Shown: positions 43,787 to 50,800, counted from the first letter of the stretch. The stretch: 64,000 nt of DNA from Thermoproteota archaeon (GCA_003352285.1 QQVN01000005.1:410380-474379), one strand, 5' to 3'. Made by a program: numbers and translations. The notes: generated by a model not told the origin, from the letters alone.

Positions 43787-44404
43787 TTAATCCTTCATTT
43801 TGTGTTTTTTACCTGGAAATTTAGTATCTTTGATGTCACCAATGCAACCATATCCGCCAGAGAATCCTGGAGAGTTGAATTTGGATGCATCACTACAGAA
43901 TCCTGTAAAGTCTACAGGAACGTTTGTACCATCAAAGTATGTTACAGTACCATATACACGGTATCCGTAAATTCCATCAATTACCATTTGTCTTGCAAGG
44001 AACTTTCCTGGTTGACCAAATACAGCACCAGCTGTAACGCCCAAATCTTTAGCATCAGCATCTGTTGGATTAAATGGAACAGAAGCTTTGTCTACTTTCT
44101 TTTGATTTTTGAAAAAGTATTTGTCTACTTTGAGGTTGGCTGTCTTGATTGGTAACTTGGTGTCAGCATCCCTAACTGTGATGTCAACACCGTGAATACC
44201 ATCCCATGTACCTGGTTCATTTCCATAAGATGGTTCATTAGTATGTCCCAAAACGACTTGAACGGTTCTTTGCTCTCCGTTTGCAATAGTCAATGGTATT
44301 TTGATATTACCATGTGCATATGCCTCTTGAGAAGCAATGACAGAGATCAGTGTGACTGCTGCCATTACACCAAGGAGACTAAGAGTAGTATGTTTCATTT
44401 TCAT
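43787..44404 (-). CDS. Secreted protein, unknown function
   Basis: A 205-residue protein with a signal peptide (about 1-30, AYA-type site). The mature part begins with HGNIKIPLTI, is Asp/Gly/Val-rich and probably beta-sandwich. Two Cys near 168 and 186 lie in the last 40 residues and may form a disulfide. The tail is Lys/His-rich (KKHKMKD). I do not recognise a family. It starts eight bases after the stop of the gene at 44412-45068, so the two form an operon driven from the dyad-containing promoter at 45102. Confidence 0.74.
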   Translation of the reverse strand: MKMKHTTLSLLGVMAAVTLISVIASQEAYAHGNIKIPLTIANGEQRTVQVVLGHTNEPSYGNEPGTWDGIHGVDITVRDADTKLPIKTANLKVDKYFFKNQKKVDKASVPFNPTDADAKDLGVTAGAVFGQPGKFLARQMVIDGIYGYRVYGTVTYFDGTNVPVDFTGFCSDASKFNSPGFSGGYGCIGDIKDTKFPGKKHKMKD

Positions 44405-44411
44405 ATTTCTC

Positions 44412-45068
44412 CTATGAATGTCCTAGACCATCATTATGAGGGTCTTCATCGTTGAGGTCATATACTGGGTTGTGGTCACCTGGACCAAATCCTAATACTG
44501 GACCGTCATGGTATTGATCAGTTCCAATGCTTCCTAGTACTTGTTGTATGTTAATATCAACAACATCAACATCACCAAATGAGATTGCCTCATCGGAGAG
44601 GTTAATCAAATCAATATCAGTCACTCTTGGTGCACCACCGTTTAATGGGTCTGGGATGTGTGCATGGTAAATGCAACTACTTGGTTCAGTAGTTTTTGAT
44701 ATTGCGTTGATATAATACAATGGAACTAGCTGCATGTTTGCGTGCTCAAGGTTCTCATCCACATGGCCAGCAATTAGTGCAATTGTTGGTTGGTAGGTAT
44801 CTTCACCTTCAGCTACTGGCTCGCATGGTGCTTTAAGCAAGACGTGTCCTGAGACATAGTTTGGGCTAGAATCATACAATGGGAAGATATCCCCTGGTTG
44901 CATTGTGATATCATTTAGTCTGATGTGTGTGTTATCAGGAATGGTACCTGCTGCAGCTCCTAGTTCAAAGCTATGACTTGCAAAGACTGTTCCGCCATAA
45001 GCAATTGTGATTGCCAAGAATGCTGTTCCAAGTAACAATGGAAGTTTGTTCTTGTTTAGATTAGTCAT
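44412..45068 (-). CDS. Secreted protein with acidic, His-rich tail
   Basis: A 218-residue protein with a signal peptide (about 1-30, VFA-type site). The mature domain is beta-rich with two Cys near 83 and 135, and the tail (~190-218) is Asp/His/Asn-rich (YHDGPVLGFGPGDHN), which could bind metal. Family not known. It is the first gene of a two-gene unit. A TTTTTAATCC-type TATA box lies about 25 bases upstream of the ATG, with the variant dyad at 45102-45135 next to it. Confidence 0.72.
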   Translation of the reverse strand: MTNLNKNKLPLLLGTAFLAITIAYGGTVFASHSFELGAAAGTIPDNTHIRLNDITMQPGDIFPLYDSSPNYVSGHVLLKAPCEPVAEGEDTYQPTIALIAGHVDENLEHANMQLVPLYYINAISKTTEPSSCIYHAHIPDPLNGGAPRVTDIDLINLSDEAISFGDVDVVDINIQQVLGSIGTDQYHDGPVLGFGPGDHNPVYDLNDEDPHNDGLGHS

Positions 45069-45101
45069 TAGACAGGAATTATGTCATGGATTAAAAATCA
45101 A

Positions 45102-45135
45102 ATTGGTACATTCAAAAATTATACCGGTACAATTC
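45102..45135. promoter_or_regulatory. Variant of the dyad, copy 3
   Basis: ATTGGTACATTC at 45102-45113 is identical to the left 12 bases of the copy at 40817. The other half is not the exact partner: after AAAAATTATACC comes CGGTACAATTC, so GGTACA is present twice in the same direction. The site lies directly upstream of the TATA-like box of the 44412-45068 gene, as in the other copies. Confidence 0.6.
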
Positions 45136-45168
45136 TAGAACAGATATGATGAGTATCAGAGTCAGTAT

Positions 45169-45315
45169 TTATTTTGAGAAATATTCGTTTAGTAAAAAAT
45201 TAACAGTGTCTGAAAAACTATACCAGTATTGTTCTTCTTGAACTTTTTTGGCTTGAATCTGGCGAATCTTTTCTTCCAAGGAACTATCTATTGAAAATGT
45301 AACTCTTTTTCTCAT
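45169..45315 (-). CDS. Ribbon-helix-helix regulator, 48 residues
   Basis: Found by hand. ATG at 45315 to TAA at 45169-45171. The start MRKRVTFSIDSSLEEKI is a ribbon strand with the alternating pattern of MetJ/Arc/CopG regulators, followed by two helices (KIRQIQAKKVQEEQYW and SDTVNFLLNEYF). The SFSDTVNFLL helix matches the second helix of the fold. The gene lies between two copies of the dyad (45102-45135 and 45442-45467) and has its own inverted repeat upstream. It is a good candidate for the protein that reads these sites. Confidence 0.72.
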   Translation of the reverse strand: MRKRVTFSIDSSLEEKIRQIQAKKVQEEQYWYSFSDTVNFLLNEYFSK

Positions 45316-45341
45316 GTGGCATCATCTAATACGGGATTTAA

Positions 45342-45395
45342 TGGATGAGAAACAAATGACAACAATGAATAAGCGTGTTAGTAGTTTCTCATCCA
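45342..45395. promoter_or_regulatory. 12-bp inverted repeat upstream of the ribbon-helix-helix gene
   Basis: TGGATGAGAAAC at 45342-45353 and GTTTCTCATCCA at 45384-45395 are exact complements, with 30 bases between. The near arm lies just upstream of the ATTAAATCC TATA-like stretch of the ribbon-helix-helix gene. It may be a pair of binding sites for a dimer of dimers, so an autoregulation site. It could also be a long hairpin. Confidence 0.5.
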
Positions 45396-45441
45396 CTATG
45401 ATCTGAACAAATAGTATTACACGGTTCTGGATAAAAGACAA

Positions 45442-45467
45442 ATTGGTACATTCGAGAGTTGTACCAT
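45442..45467. promoter_or_regulatory. Variant of the dyad, copy 4
   Basis: ATTGGTACATTC followed by GAGAGT and TGTACCAT; the arms ATTGGTACA and TGTACCAT are an inverted pair with one mismatch in the outer bases. The left 12 bases are identical to copies 2 and 3. A TCTTAATAG stretch at about 45479-45487 is a TATA candidate, which puts a leaderless start near 45510, at the ATG of a 20-codon frame. Confidence 0.62.
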
Positions 45468-45509
45468 GATTTTGGATAATCTTAATAGTTTGAAAACAAA
45501 AAGATCCTC

Positions 45510-45572
45510 ATGGAAATTTTCTACTTAATCGCACAGCTTGTTGTGTTGTGTGGTGGAATGCATGTTCCATAG
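45510..45572 (+). CDS. Putative 20-residue hydrophobic peptide
   Basis: Found by hand. ATG at 45510, TAG at 45570-45572. It encodes a hydrophobic peptide (EIFYLIAQLVVLCGG) that could span or sit in a membrane. It begins 26 or so bases after a TATA-like box next to dyad copy 4, so a leaderless transcript would start at its ATG. It could also be merely the leader of the FMN reductase transcript, though that gene seems to have its own TATA-like box at about 45590. Confidence 0.3.
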   Translation: MEIFYLIAQLVVLCGGMHVP

Positions 45573-45618
45573 TATTTTTTGCTAAAATAGTTTTATTGGA
45601 ATAGTACAAGGAAAAATT

Positions 45619-46188
45619 ATGTTCAAGGTAGCAATGATAGTTGGCTCAGTTAGACGTGATAGAAATGGGATAAAGGTTGCCAAATGGATGGAGCAAAAAC
45701 TAAAGGAGCGAGGCCATCAAGTCTTTTTCATAGATCCAATGGAATTGAATTTACCATTACTGGATAGAATGTACAAGGAAATGGAGAATCCTCCTGAAAA
45801 TCTAAAAAAATTAAGACAGATGATTGTAGATGCTGATGGTTATCTTCCAATTACTCCAGAGTATAATCACAGCACTTCATCAGCTATGAAGAATACGCTG
45901 GATTATTTTTTAGAAGAGTACTTTTTCAAGCCTTCTGCAATTGTGTCATATTCTGTTGGTGGTTTTGGAGGAGTAAATGCTGCAGCACATTTGAGGCAGA
46001 TTTTATCAGAGATGGGAACGCCTGCAATTTCTTCTACATATCCCATTTCCAAGGTTCAAACAGTCTTTGATGAAAATGGAAATCTTCTTGATGAAAAGCA
46101 TGAAAAACGAGTAAAGCGATTCCTAGATGAATTTGAATGGTATATGGAAGCTATGAAGCAGCAAAGACAGAAAGGCACTCCATACTAA
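45619..46188 (+). CDS. NAD(P)H-dependent FMN reductase
   Basis: A 189-residue flavodoxin-like oxidoreductase. GSVRRDRNGIKVAKWM near residue 8 binds the FMN phosphate, and the PEYNHSTSSAMKNTLDYF segment (75-92) is the family signature. It probably reduces FMN or a quinone-like substrate with NADPH. A TTTTATT TATA-like stretch lies at about 45590-45597, 26 bases before the ATG. It is on the edge of the dyad region, but is probably driven by its own promoter. Confidence 0.9.
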   Translation: MFKVAMIVGSVRRDRNGIKVAKWMEQKLKERGHQVFFIDPMELNLPLLDRMYKEMENPPENLKKLRQMIVDADGYLPITPEYNHSTSSAMKNTLDYFLEEYFFKPSAIVSYSVGGFGGVNAAAHLRQILSEMGTPAISSTYPISKVQTVFDENGNLLDEKHEKRVKRFLDEFEWYMEAMKQQRQKGTPY

Positions 46189-46278
46189 ACAAATTATAAA
46201 AATTTAAGAAATTTTCTTGTGCATTTTTATTTTATTATATGTTTGAATCTTTTTAAGACGAGAATACATAGCTTCAAT

Positions 46279-46794
46279 GTGGAATTAAAATCAGAAGAAT
46301 CGGTTATAGCTTATCTAAAGACACTGCCTGATGATACAATAATCAGATATTATCTTGATGTAGAGTATTCTCCATTTCCAGTATTACTTCTCAGGGAATA
46401 CCAAAGAAGATTCAAAGAAAAATCCAAAAATGAGATCTTGCAGAAATTAAAAGTCCAAGCAAACTTGGCAAAAAAGAAGACAAAAGAATTAGGAATTTTA
46501 GCAAAAAAGAGAACACGAATCGATGAAATTTCAAAACAAAAATCCCAAGAGATGTTCAAACAGGCTACCAGCAAAGGACATAAGGTAAGTGATTCCCTAC
46601 TCAAAAAAGGAGCAAAATTTAGTGTCAAGATAAAAAAGGATGTCTCAAAAGGAGTCAAAAAGACAAAGTCGATGAAATCATCTGCAAAGGATCAGTTAAT
46701 TCTACTAGAGAAGCTTGGAAAGCTGAGAAAAGAAGGAGTCATTACGGAAAAAGAATTTCGTGAAAAGAAGAAAAAGATACTAAGTAAAATTTAG
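46279..46794 (+). CDS. Basic helical protein with C-terminal SHOCT-like domain
   Basis: A 171-residue protein from GTG at 46279; a longer frame starts at GTG 46219 but adds a run of hydrophobic residues read through AT-rich promoter sequence. A TTTTTAAG box at 46250-46257 is 26 bases from the chosen start. The region ~45-130 is Lys-rich helix (KKTKELGILAKKRTR). The end DQLILLEKLGKLRKEGVITEKEF is a short C-terminal oligomerisation (SHOCT) domain. It likely binds nucleic acid or other proteins. Function unknown. Confidence 0.68.
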   Translation: MELKSEESVIAYLKTLPDDTIIRYYLDVEYSPFPVLLLREYQRRFKEKSKNEILQKLKVQANLAKKKTKELGILAKKRTRIDEISKQKSQEMFKQATSKGHKVSDSLLKKGAKFSVKIKKDVSKGVKKTKSMKSSAKDQLILLEKLGKLRKEGVITEKEFREKKKKILSKI

Positions 46795-46804
46795 TTTTTT
46801 AAAA

Positions 46805-46936
46805 TTAAGGGAGTTCTTCTTCTAAATCACAGCATGCTTTATGAACCCAATTACCTTTAGAATTTTTTAAAATTTCCTTTCCAACTTTGATTGCTTCGCC
46901 GCATTCAACACATTTTCCATTAAATCTTGCCTTCAT
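46805..46936 (-). CDS. Small zinc-finger protein, 43 residues
   Basis: Found by hand; ATG at 46936 to TAA at 46805-46807. CVECG near residue 9 and a WVHKACC group near 30-36 give Cys/His ligands of a PARP- or treble-clef-like finger. The chain has a basic start and acidic end (LEEELP). It converges on the SHOCT protein gene, with its stop ten bases past that gene's end. No other feature suggests its job. Confidence 0.6.
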   Translation of the reverse strand: MKARFNGKCVECGEAIKVGKEILKNSKGNWVHKACCDLEEELP

Positions 46937-47000
46937 TTTGTTCTGAGGCTAATGAATCACTCATCAAATTAACGTGTTGCTATGTGAAAAGGAGGGAGAA

Positions 47001-47081
47001 TTATAGAAATTGTGGGTGCACGAATTTCACATAGACATTTCCATTTCTATGAATCCAGATAGATTTTTTGCTTCTACGCAT
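47001..47081 (-). CDS. Putative 26-residue basic peptide
   Basis: Found by hand; ATG at 47081, TAA at 47001-47003. It begins one base after the stop of the GLSWI-type gene, so it would be translated by coupling. It starts MRRSKKSIWIHRNGN and ends in VKFVHPQFL. It is too short for family recognition, and chance cannot be excluded. Confidence 0.3.
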   Translation of the reverse strand: MRRSKKSIWIHRNGNVYVKFVHPQFL

Positions 47082-47082
47082 T

Positions 47083-47247
47083 CTAATCACTCCAATCATC
47101 TAGCATTATCCAGGACAATCCTCGAAGGTCTTGCCAGGTAACGTTTGAGGGAAGAGAAAGTTTTGTGCCTTCTTGAGCTGGTGTTCTTTCAACCAGTGTT
47201 TTTGTTGGCTCAGGTTGCCAATTTTTGTGAATCTGTACTAATGACAT
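47083..47247 (-). CDS. Short protein of the GLSWI pair, copy 2
   Basis: Found by hand. ATG at 47247 to TAG at 47083-47085, 54 residues. MSLVQIHKNW begins it; the end is LRGLSWIMLDDWSD. The end matches VAGLSWIFLEDDFT of the gene at 7698-7856, after a common Leu-Pro and Trp-x-(Glu/Asp) just before. A TATAATAT box at 47265-47272 (minus strand) is about 21-25 bases upstream, as at the other copy. These shared traits argue for a real family of unknown function. Confidence 0.6.
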   Translation of the reverse strand: MSLVQIHKNWQPEPTKTLVERTPAQEGTKLSLPSNVTWQDLRGLSWIMLDDWSD

Positions 47248-47364
47248 AAAGTACCTTATTCAAAATATTATATGGAAATAGCTCTGCTGTTGTGGTATGC
47301 CTCAAATCTGATCGCTATACCCTAGGCTTTAATTTACAGCAAATTCTCTGTTTGCTAAACTAAA

Positions 47365-47982
47365 TTGGATGATAAAAACAACCTACCAAGTTGGGATGCA
47401 TACTACAAAGAAAATGAGATAAAAAAGATGCCATGGTATGAGGAAGAGCTTGACGCAGACTTGGCAGAAGAGATAAAAAATCAAAGGCTGAGTAGAGGAA
47501 GATTTTTGGATCTAGGAACTGGACCAGGCACTCAAGCAGCACAGCTAGCAAAGTTAGGCTTTGAGGTAGTTGGTACAGACATTTCAGATAATGCCATTAA
47601 CAAAGCAAAAGAGACATCAAAAGAAGCAAAATTTTTTGTAGATGATTTTTTGCATTCTAGGCTGCCAGACCATTCGTTTGATTATGTACTAGACAGAGGA
47701 TGCTATCACATCTTTGATCAATTCCAAAGACGCGATTACATGAGAGAGATTAGGAGAATTATGCGTGATGGTTCCATCTTATTTCTTAAAGTAATGAGCA
47801 AAGACGAAAAAGATCTTCCACAAGATGAAGGACCGTATAGATTTTCAAAAAATGACATCATCAATGCGTTTGAAAACGGATTTGAGATAAACAGCATAAA
47901 ACCAACAGTGTATTATGGGACGCTTGATCCTCTACCAAAAGCATTATTTGCAGTAATGACAAAGAGGGCCACCTTTCTTTAG
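47365..47982 (+). CDS. Class I SAM-dependent methyltransferase
   Basis: A 205-residue methyltransferase. Motif I is FLDLGTGPGTQAAQLAKLG (48-66), the acidic end of strand 2 is VVGTDIS, and motif post I and later segments follow (DYVLDRGCYHIF, LFLKVMSK). The overall length and N-terminal SWDAYYKENEIKKMPWYEEE resemble the TehB/thiopurine methyltransferase branch. Substrate unknown. TTG at 47365; the next in-frame Met is too far in. A short inverted repeat, AGCAAA and TTTGCT, lies 9-27 bases upstream. Confidence 0.88.
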   Translation: MDDKNNLPSWDAYYKENEIKKMPWYEEELDADLAEEIKNQRLSRGRFLDLGTGPGTQAAQLAKLGFEVVGTDISDNAINKAKETSKEAKFFVDDFLHSRLPDHSFDYVLDRGCYHIFDQFQRRDYMREIRRIMRDGSILFLKVMSKDEKDLPQDEGPYRFSKNDIINAFENGFEINSIKPTVYYGTLDPLPKALFAVMTKRATFL

Positions 47983-47984
47983 GA

Positions 47985-48083
47985 TTATTTTTTGAATAAT
48001 ATCCACAAACGTGTTCCAATAAAGATTCCAACAGCTGATGCTATAACTATTGGAACAATATATTGACCAAGATTATCAATCAT
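47985..48083 (-). CDS. Very small membrane protein, 32 residues
   Basis: A longer frame reaches 48224, but its first 47 residues overlap the zinc-ribbon gene in another frame. ATG at 48083, five bases after the stop of that gene, leaves 32 residues with one hydrophobic segment (YIVPIVIASAVGIFIG) and a basic end. The layout is that of a two-gene unit of small membrane proteins. Function unknown. Converges on the methyltransferase gene with a two-base gap. Confidence 0.5.
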   Translation of the reverse strand: MIDNLGQYIVPIVIASAVGIFIGTRLWILFKK

Positions 48084-48087
48084 GAAA

Positions 48088-48270
48088 TCACCTTGTTTTT
48101 CTTTGAGATTCGCCACATCTTGGGCATGACAATCCATTTGTAGGATATCCACAACGTCGACATCCTGCGTTAATGCTAAATCGCTCATATTTTCCCGATT
48201 TGAAAATTTTACGTAATAGTACAATTCCTATTAGAATTCCCACTGCAATTCCAATCCATATCAATACCAT
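48088..48270 (-). CDS. Small membrane-anchored zinc-ribbon protein
   Basis: A 60-residue protein: one membrane segment at about 2-20, a basic link (RKIFKSGKYERF), then a zinc ribbon CRRCG (37-41) and CPRCG (49-53). A membrane anchor with a short zinc domain on the cytoplasmic side. Starts ATG at 48270; followed by the 32-residue membrane protein. The amidohydrolase gene upstream ends at 48312, so these three could share a transcript. Confidence 0.68.
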   Translation of the reverse strand: MVLIWIGIAVGILIGIVLLRKIFKSGKYERFSINAGCRRCGYPTNGLSCPRCGESQRKTR

Positions 48271-48311
48271 ACTGTACTATAGGTCATCATAGGTAAAAAA
48301 CTAATCAATTA

Positions 48312-49700
48312 TCAGATGCTTCTTTGTACCAGTTTACCATAGCCTGGTTTACCAACAACTTGGAAATCTTCTGCAATTATCTCTCCACGAACAATTGTTT
48401 TCACAGGCCATCCCTTTAGATTCCATCCATCATAAACCAAATAATCAGAGAATCCACCAAATAGTTCAGTTGTAACTTTTTTTTCTTTTTTGAGATCTAT
48501 TATGGTAATGTCTGCATCAGTGTTTTTCTCAAGGGAGCCTTTTTGTGGATACATTCCAAAAATTTTTGCAGCGTTGGTACTAGTCAGCTTTACTAGTTGC
48601 TGCAGATTAATTCTATCTTTGTTGACTCCTTCACTAAGCAGAATAGGCAATACAGTTCCAATTCCTGGGAATCCTGCAAGTGCACCCCAGACATCAGAAC
48701 CACCAAGTTTTAGTTTTAGTTGATTAGCTACATGATCAGTTCCTACAGTATCTATTTCGTTTTGTTTTATGCCATTCCAGATGTGTTCTACATCTGCTGA
48801 TGATCTAATTGGTGGCATTACTTTTGCAAGGTAGCCCTTTTGTTTGTCATGTGACAGAGTAAGATAGTGAGGACATGTCTCGACAAAAATTTTAGTTCCG
48901 TTTTTTCGCTCTATGCGAATCTGCTCAAGGGCTTTTGAGGAGCCAATATGAACAAAGTAAATGGTACAGTTGTACTGTCTTGCAAATTCTGAAACAGTTT
49001 TGATTGCTTTTGCTTCATAGTCAGGTGAGCGGCTCTCTGACCATGCACCTAAACCATCTTGCTTCTTTTCTTTTGCAGTTTTGATTCCACATGCACATGA
49101 TTCATAGTCTTCTGCATGAACCAAAACTGGGCATTTTAGCTGAGCAGCCTTTTGGACAACTTTTCGTACAATTTCAGAGTTTACCTCAACTCTTGCATCA
49201 TGCAGTTTTGTAGAGCCTGGAGCCATGTCCATGTAGACATGTCCCACATCACCTCCAAGATTCATGTAAAGCTTGAATGATGTGACTCCCTTTTGGGTGC
49301 AAAATTCCATCTCATTGATTTGCGAATCATTGAAAATTGAGGCATGAATTGTATAATCAACATAGTGCACTTGAGAGCTTGCATCAAGTTGTACTGGTAG
49401 GGACTTTTTGTAAGAGTCTCCCAGTCTTAGCATTCTCATCATAGTTGTAATGCCACCTATCGCTGCTGCATGAGATTCTGTAATGCCTGCCTCATCTATT
49501 GGGGAGTAAACTCCATAGTGAACATGTGTGTCAATTGGTCCTGGAATTGAGACTAGACCGTTTCCGTTAATTTTATGATCAGAGCTTGGTGTGTCATTTG
49601 TAATTTGTACAATTTTGCCCTCATCAATTACAATGTTTTTTTGAACCATTCCTTGCGGTAATATCACATGTGAATCAGTAATTACCAGATCATATGTCAT
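48312..49700 (-). CDS. Dihydroorotase / hydantoinase-family amidohydrolase
   Basis: A 462-residue metal-dependent amidohydrolase with the usual order: DTHVHYG near 58 for the first metal His pair, a Lys in SFKLYMNLG near 142 (carboxylated bridging residue), HAED near 196, FVHIGSS near 251, and GTDH near 319 with the catalytic Asp. It fits the dihydroorotase/dihydropyrimidinase/allantoinase branch; which amide is cut cannot be read here. Start ATG at 49700. It is upstream of the small zinc-ribbon gene on the same strand. Confidence 0.85.
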   Translation of the reverse strand: MTYDLVITDSHVILPQGMVQKNIVIDEGKIVQITNDTPSSDHKINGNGLVSIPGPIDTHVHYGVYSPIDEAGITESHAAAIGGITTMMRMLRLGDSYKKSLPVQLDASSQVHYVDYTIHASIFNDSQINEMEFCTQKGVTSFKLYMNLGGDVGHVYMDMAPGSTKLHDARVEVNSEIVRKVVQKAAQLKCPVLVHAEDYESCACGIKTAKEKKQDGLGAWSESRSPDYEAKAIKTVSEFARQYNCTIYFVHIGSSKALEQIRIERKNGTKIFVETCPHYLTLSHDKQKGYLAKVMPPIRSSADVEHIWNGIKQNEIDTVGTDHVANQLKLKLGGSDVWGALAGFPGIGTVLPILLSEGVNKDRINLQQLVKLTSTNAAKIFGMYPQKGSLEKNTDADITIIDLKKEKKVTTELFGGFSDYLVYDGWNLKGWPVKTIVRGEIIAEDFQVVGKPGYGKLVQRSI

Positions 49701-49772
49701 GTCTGTTAGTCTCTCTTAGGATATTTTAGTTTGAGTAAATGAATAAAAGCAGATCAAAAATCTGTATTTAGA

Positions 49773-49847
49773 GGGCCGGTGGTTTAGGGGTATAATGCCG
49801 CGTTCGCAACGCGGATGTCGAGGGTTCAATTCCCTCCCGGTCCACCA
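49773..49847 (+). tRNA. tRNA-Ala (CGC anticodon)
   Basis: Acceptor GGGCCGG pairs with CCGGTCC, including a G3-U70 wobble, the main alanine identity element. The anticodon stem is CCGCG/CGCGG with loop TTCGCAA, so anticodon CGC reading GCG alanine codons. The T-arm is GAGGG/CCCTC with TTCAATT. Discriminator A is at 49844 and CCA follows in the genome at 49845-49847, unlike the tRNA-Leu here. No intron. Confidence 0.96.
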
Positions 49848-49888
49848 AACTAGAAACTATTATACATAATTCATTATTACTGCTCTCC

Positions 49889-50251
49889 ATGAAGGTTCTA
49901 AACGGAAAGCAGGCTGCAGAAGATTACATGTCAAGTCACACTCTAGCATTTTCCACACCAGAGTTAACACTGATGAGATTTGCATTTTGGTTGGGAGATA
50001 CCATTCCAGATCCAGAAAATAAAGAAAAGACTATCCCCAGAGTATACACATACGTTGAAGAAAAAGACTTTGAGCCTGTCAACATAATTGATGAAGAGCA
50101 TTACGAGCCAACAGGTGCTGTAAGAACTTCTGGCATGTATGGAAATCCAAACAAAGAATCTAGTGGTAGTGGAAAGTTTTGTTCAGATTGTGGTGCAAAA
50201 ATTTCTGCTTCAGCAAAGTTTTGTCCCGAGTGCGGTAGTACTCAGGATTAG
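49889..50251 (+). CDS. Protein with C-terminal zinc ribbon
   Basis: A 120-residue protein. The N-terminal ~90 residues have no recognised motif and are acidic (PDPENKEKTIPRVYTYVEE). A zinc ribbon ends the chain: FCSDCGAKIS (about 97-106) and FCPECGSTQD (about 111-120). This kind of ribbon is often a regulatory or binding add-on. It is back to back in convergent order with another zinc-ribbon protein, with no gap between the two stops. Confidence 0.75.
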   Translation: MKVLNGKQAAEDYMSSHTLAFSTPELTLMRFAFWLGDTIPDPENKEKTIPRVYTYVEEKDFEPVNIIDEEHYEPTGAVRTSGMYGNPNKESSGSGKFCSDCGAKISASAKFCPECGSTQD

Positions 50252-50800
50252 TTATTGAGCTTTAGTACCACATTTGGTACAGAATTTAGCATTTGGTCTT
50301 AGTTGTGCTCCACATGCAGAACATGCAGGGCCTTTAGGTCTTGAGACTAGTGATGGATCAGGTGATGGTAGTGTTCCAATGTCTCCAAATCCTTGTTTTG
50401 CAGAGACAATGCTTGGTGGTGCGCCTGCTGGATTTCCTGCAGTTCCAACTCTAGCTTGGTTTGCTGCTGCCATTCCGCCAGCCATTCCTCCACCCATCAT
50501 TCCAGAGCCCATTCCGGGCATCAGTCCTGGAGATTGAGTTCCGCCAGGTGCCTTGCCTCCAGCGATTCTGTCAATTGACTTTTTTAATTCCAAGATAACT
50601 TTGATTGATAAAAATTCCAAAGCAGAATATGCTACTACGTAATCACCAAGTTTTTGAAAGAATTCAGAATCAGATAGTTTTCCATTCTTGTAGAGATTGT
50701 TTGCATCAAGAAAACTTTCATAGTAACCTTGAGAATCATTGAACAAATTTTCAAGCTTCTCAGTTAACAGGTTAAGTGTATCAACTTCACCAAGCGACAT
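50252..50800 (-). CDS. Protein with Gly/Met-rich middle and C-terminal zinc ribbon
   Basis: A 182-residue protein. Residues 1-80 are helical (LLTEKLENLFNDSQGYYE). The middle, ~85-125, is low complexity with many Gly, Met and Ala. A zinc ribbon ends it: CSACGAQLRPNAKFCTKCG near 160-178. The ribbon closely resembles the one in the convergent gene at 49889 and in the tail of 51325, so the three share a module. Function unknown. The stops of this and 49889 meet with no gap. Confidence 0.74.
   Translation of the reverse strand: MSLGEVDTLNLLTEKLENLFNDSQGYYESFLDANNLYKNGKLSDSEFFQKLGDYVVAYSALEFLSIKVILELKKSIDRIAGGKAPGGTQSPGLMPGMGSGMMGGGMAGGMAAANQARVGTAGNPAGAPPSIVSAKQGFGDIGTLPSPDPSLVSRPKGPACSACGAQLRPNAKFCTKCGTKAQ

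Noticed and set aside
46219-46278. 20-codon extension of the SHOCT-domain protein
   Set aside because: A TATA-like box at 46250-46257 lies inside it and favours the GTG at 46279.
48084-48224. Longer frame of the 32-residue membrane protein
   Set aside because: It lies over the zinc-ribbon gene in another phase; only the last 32 codons are independent.
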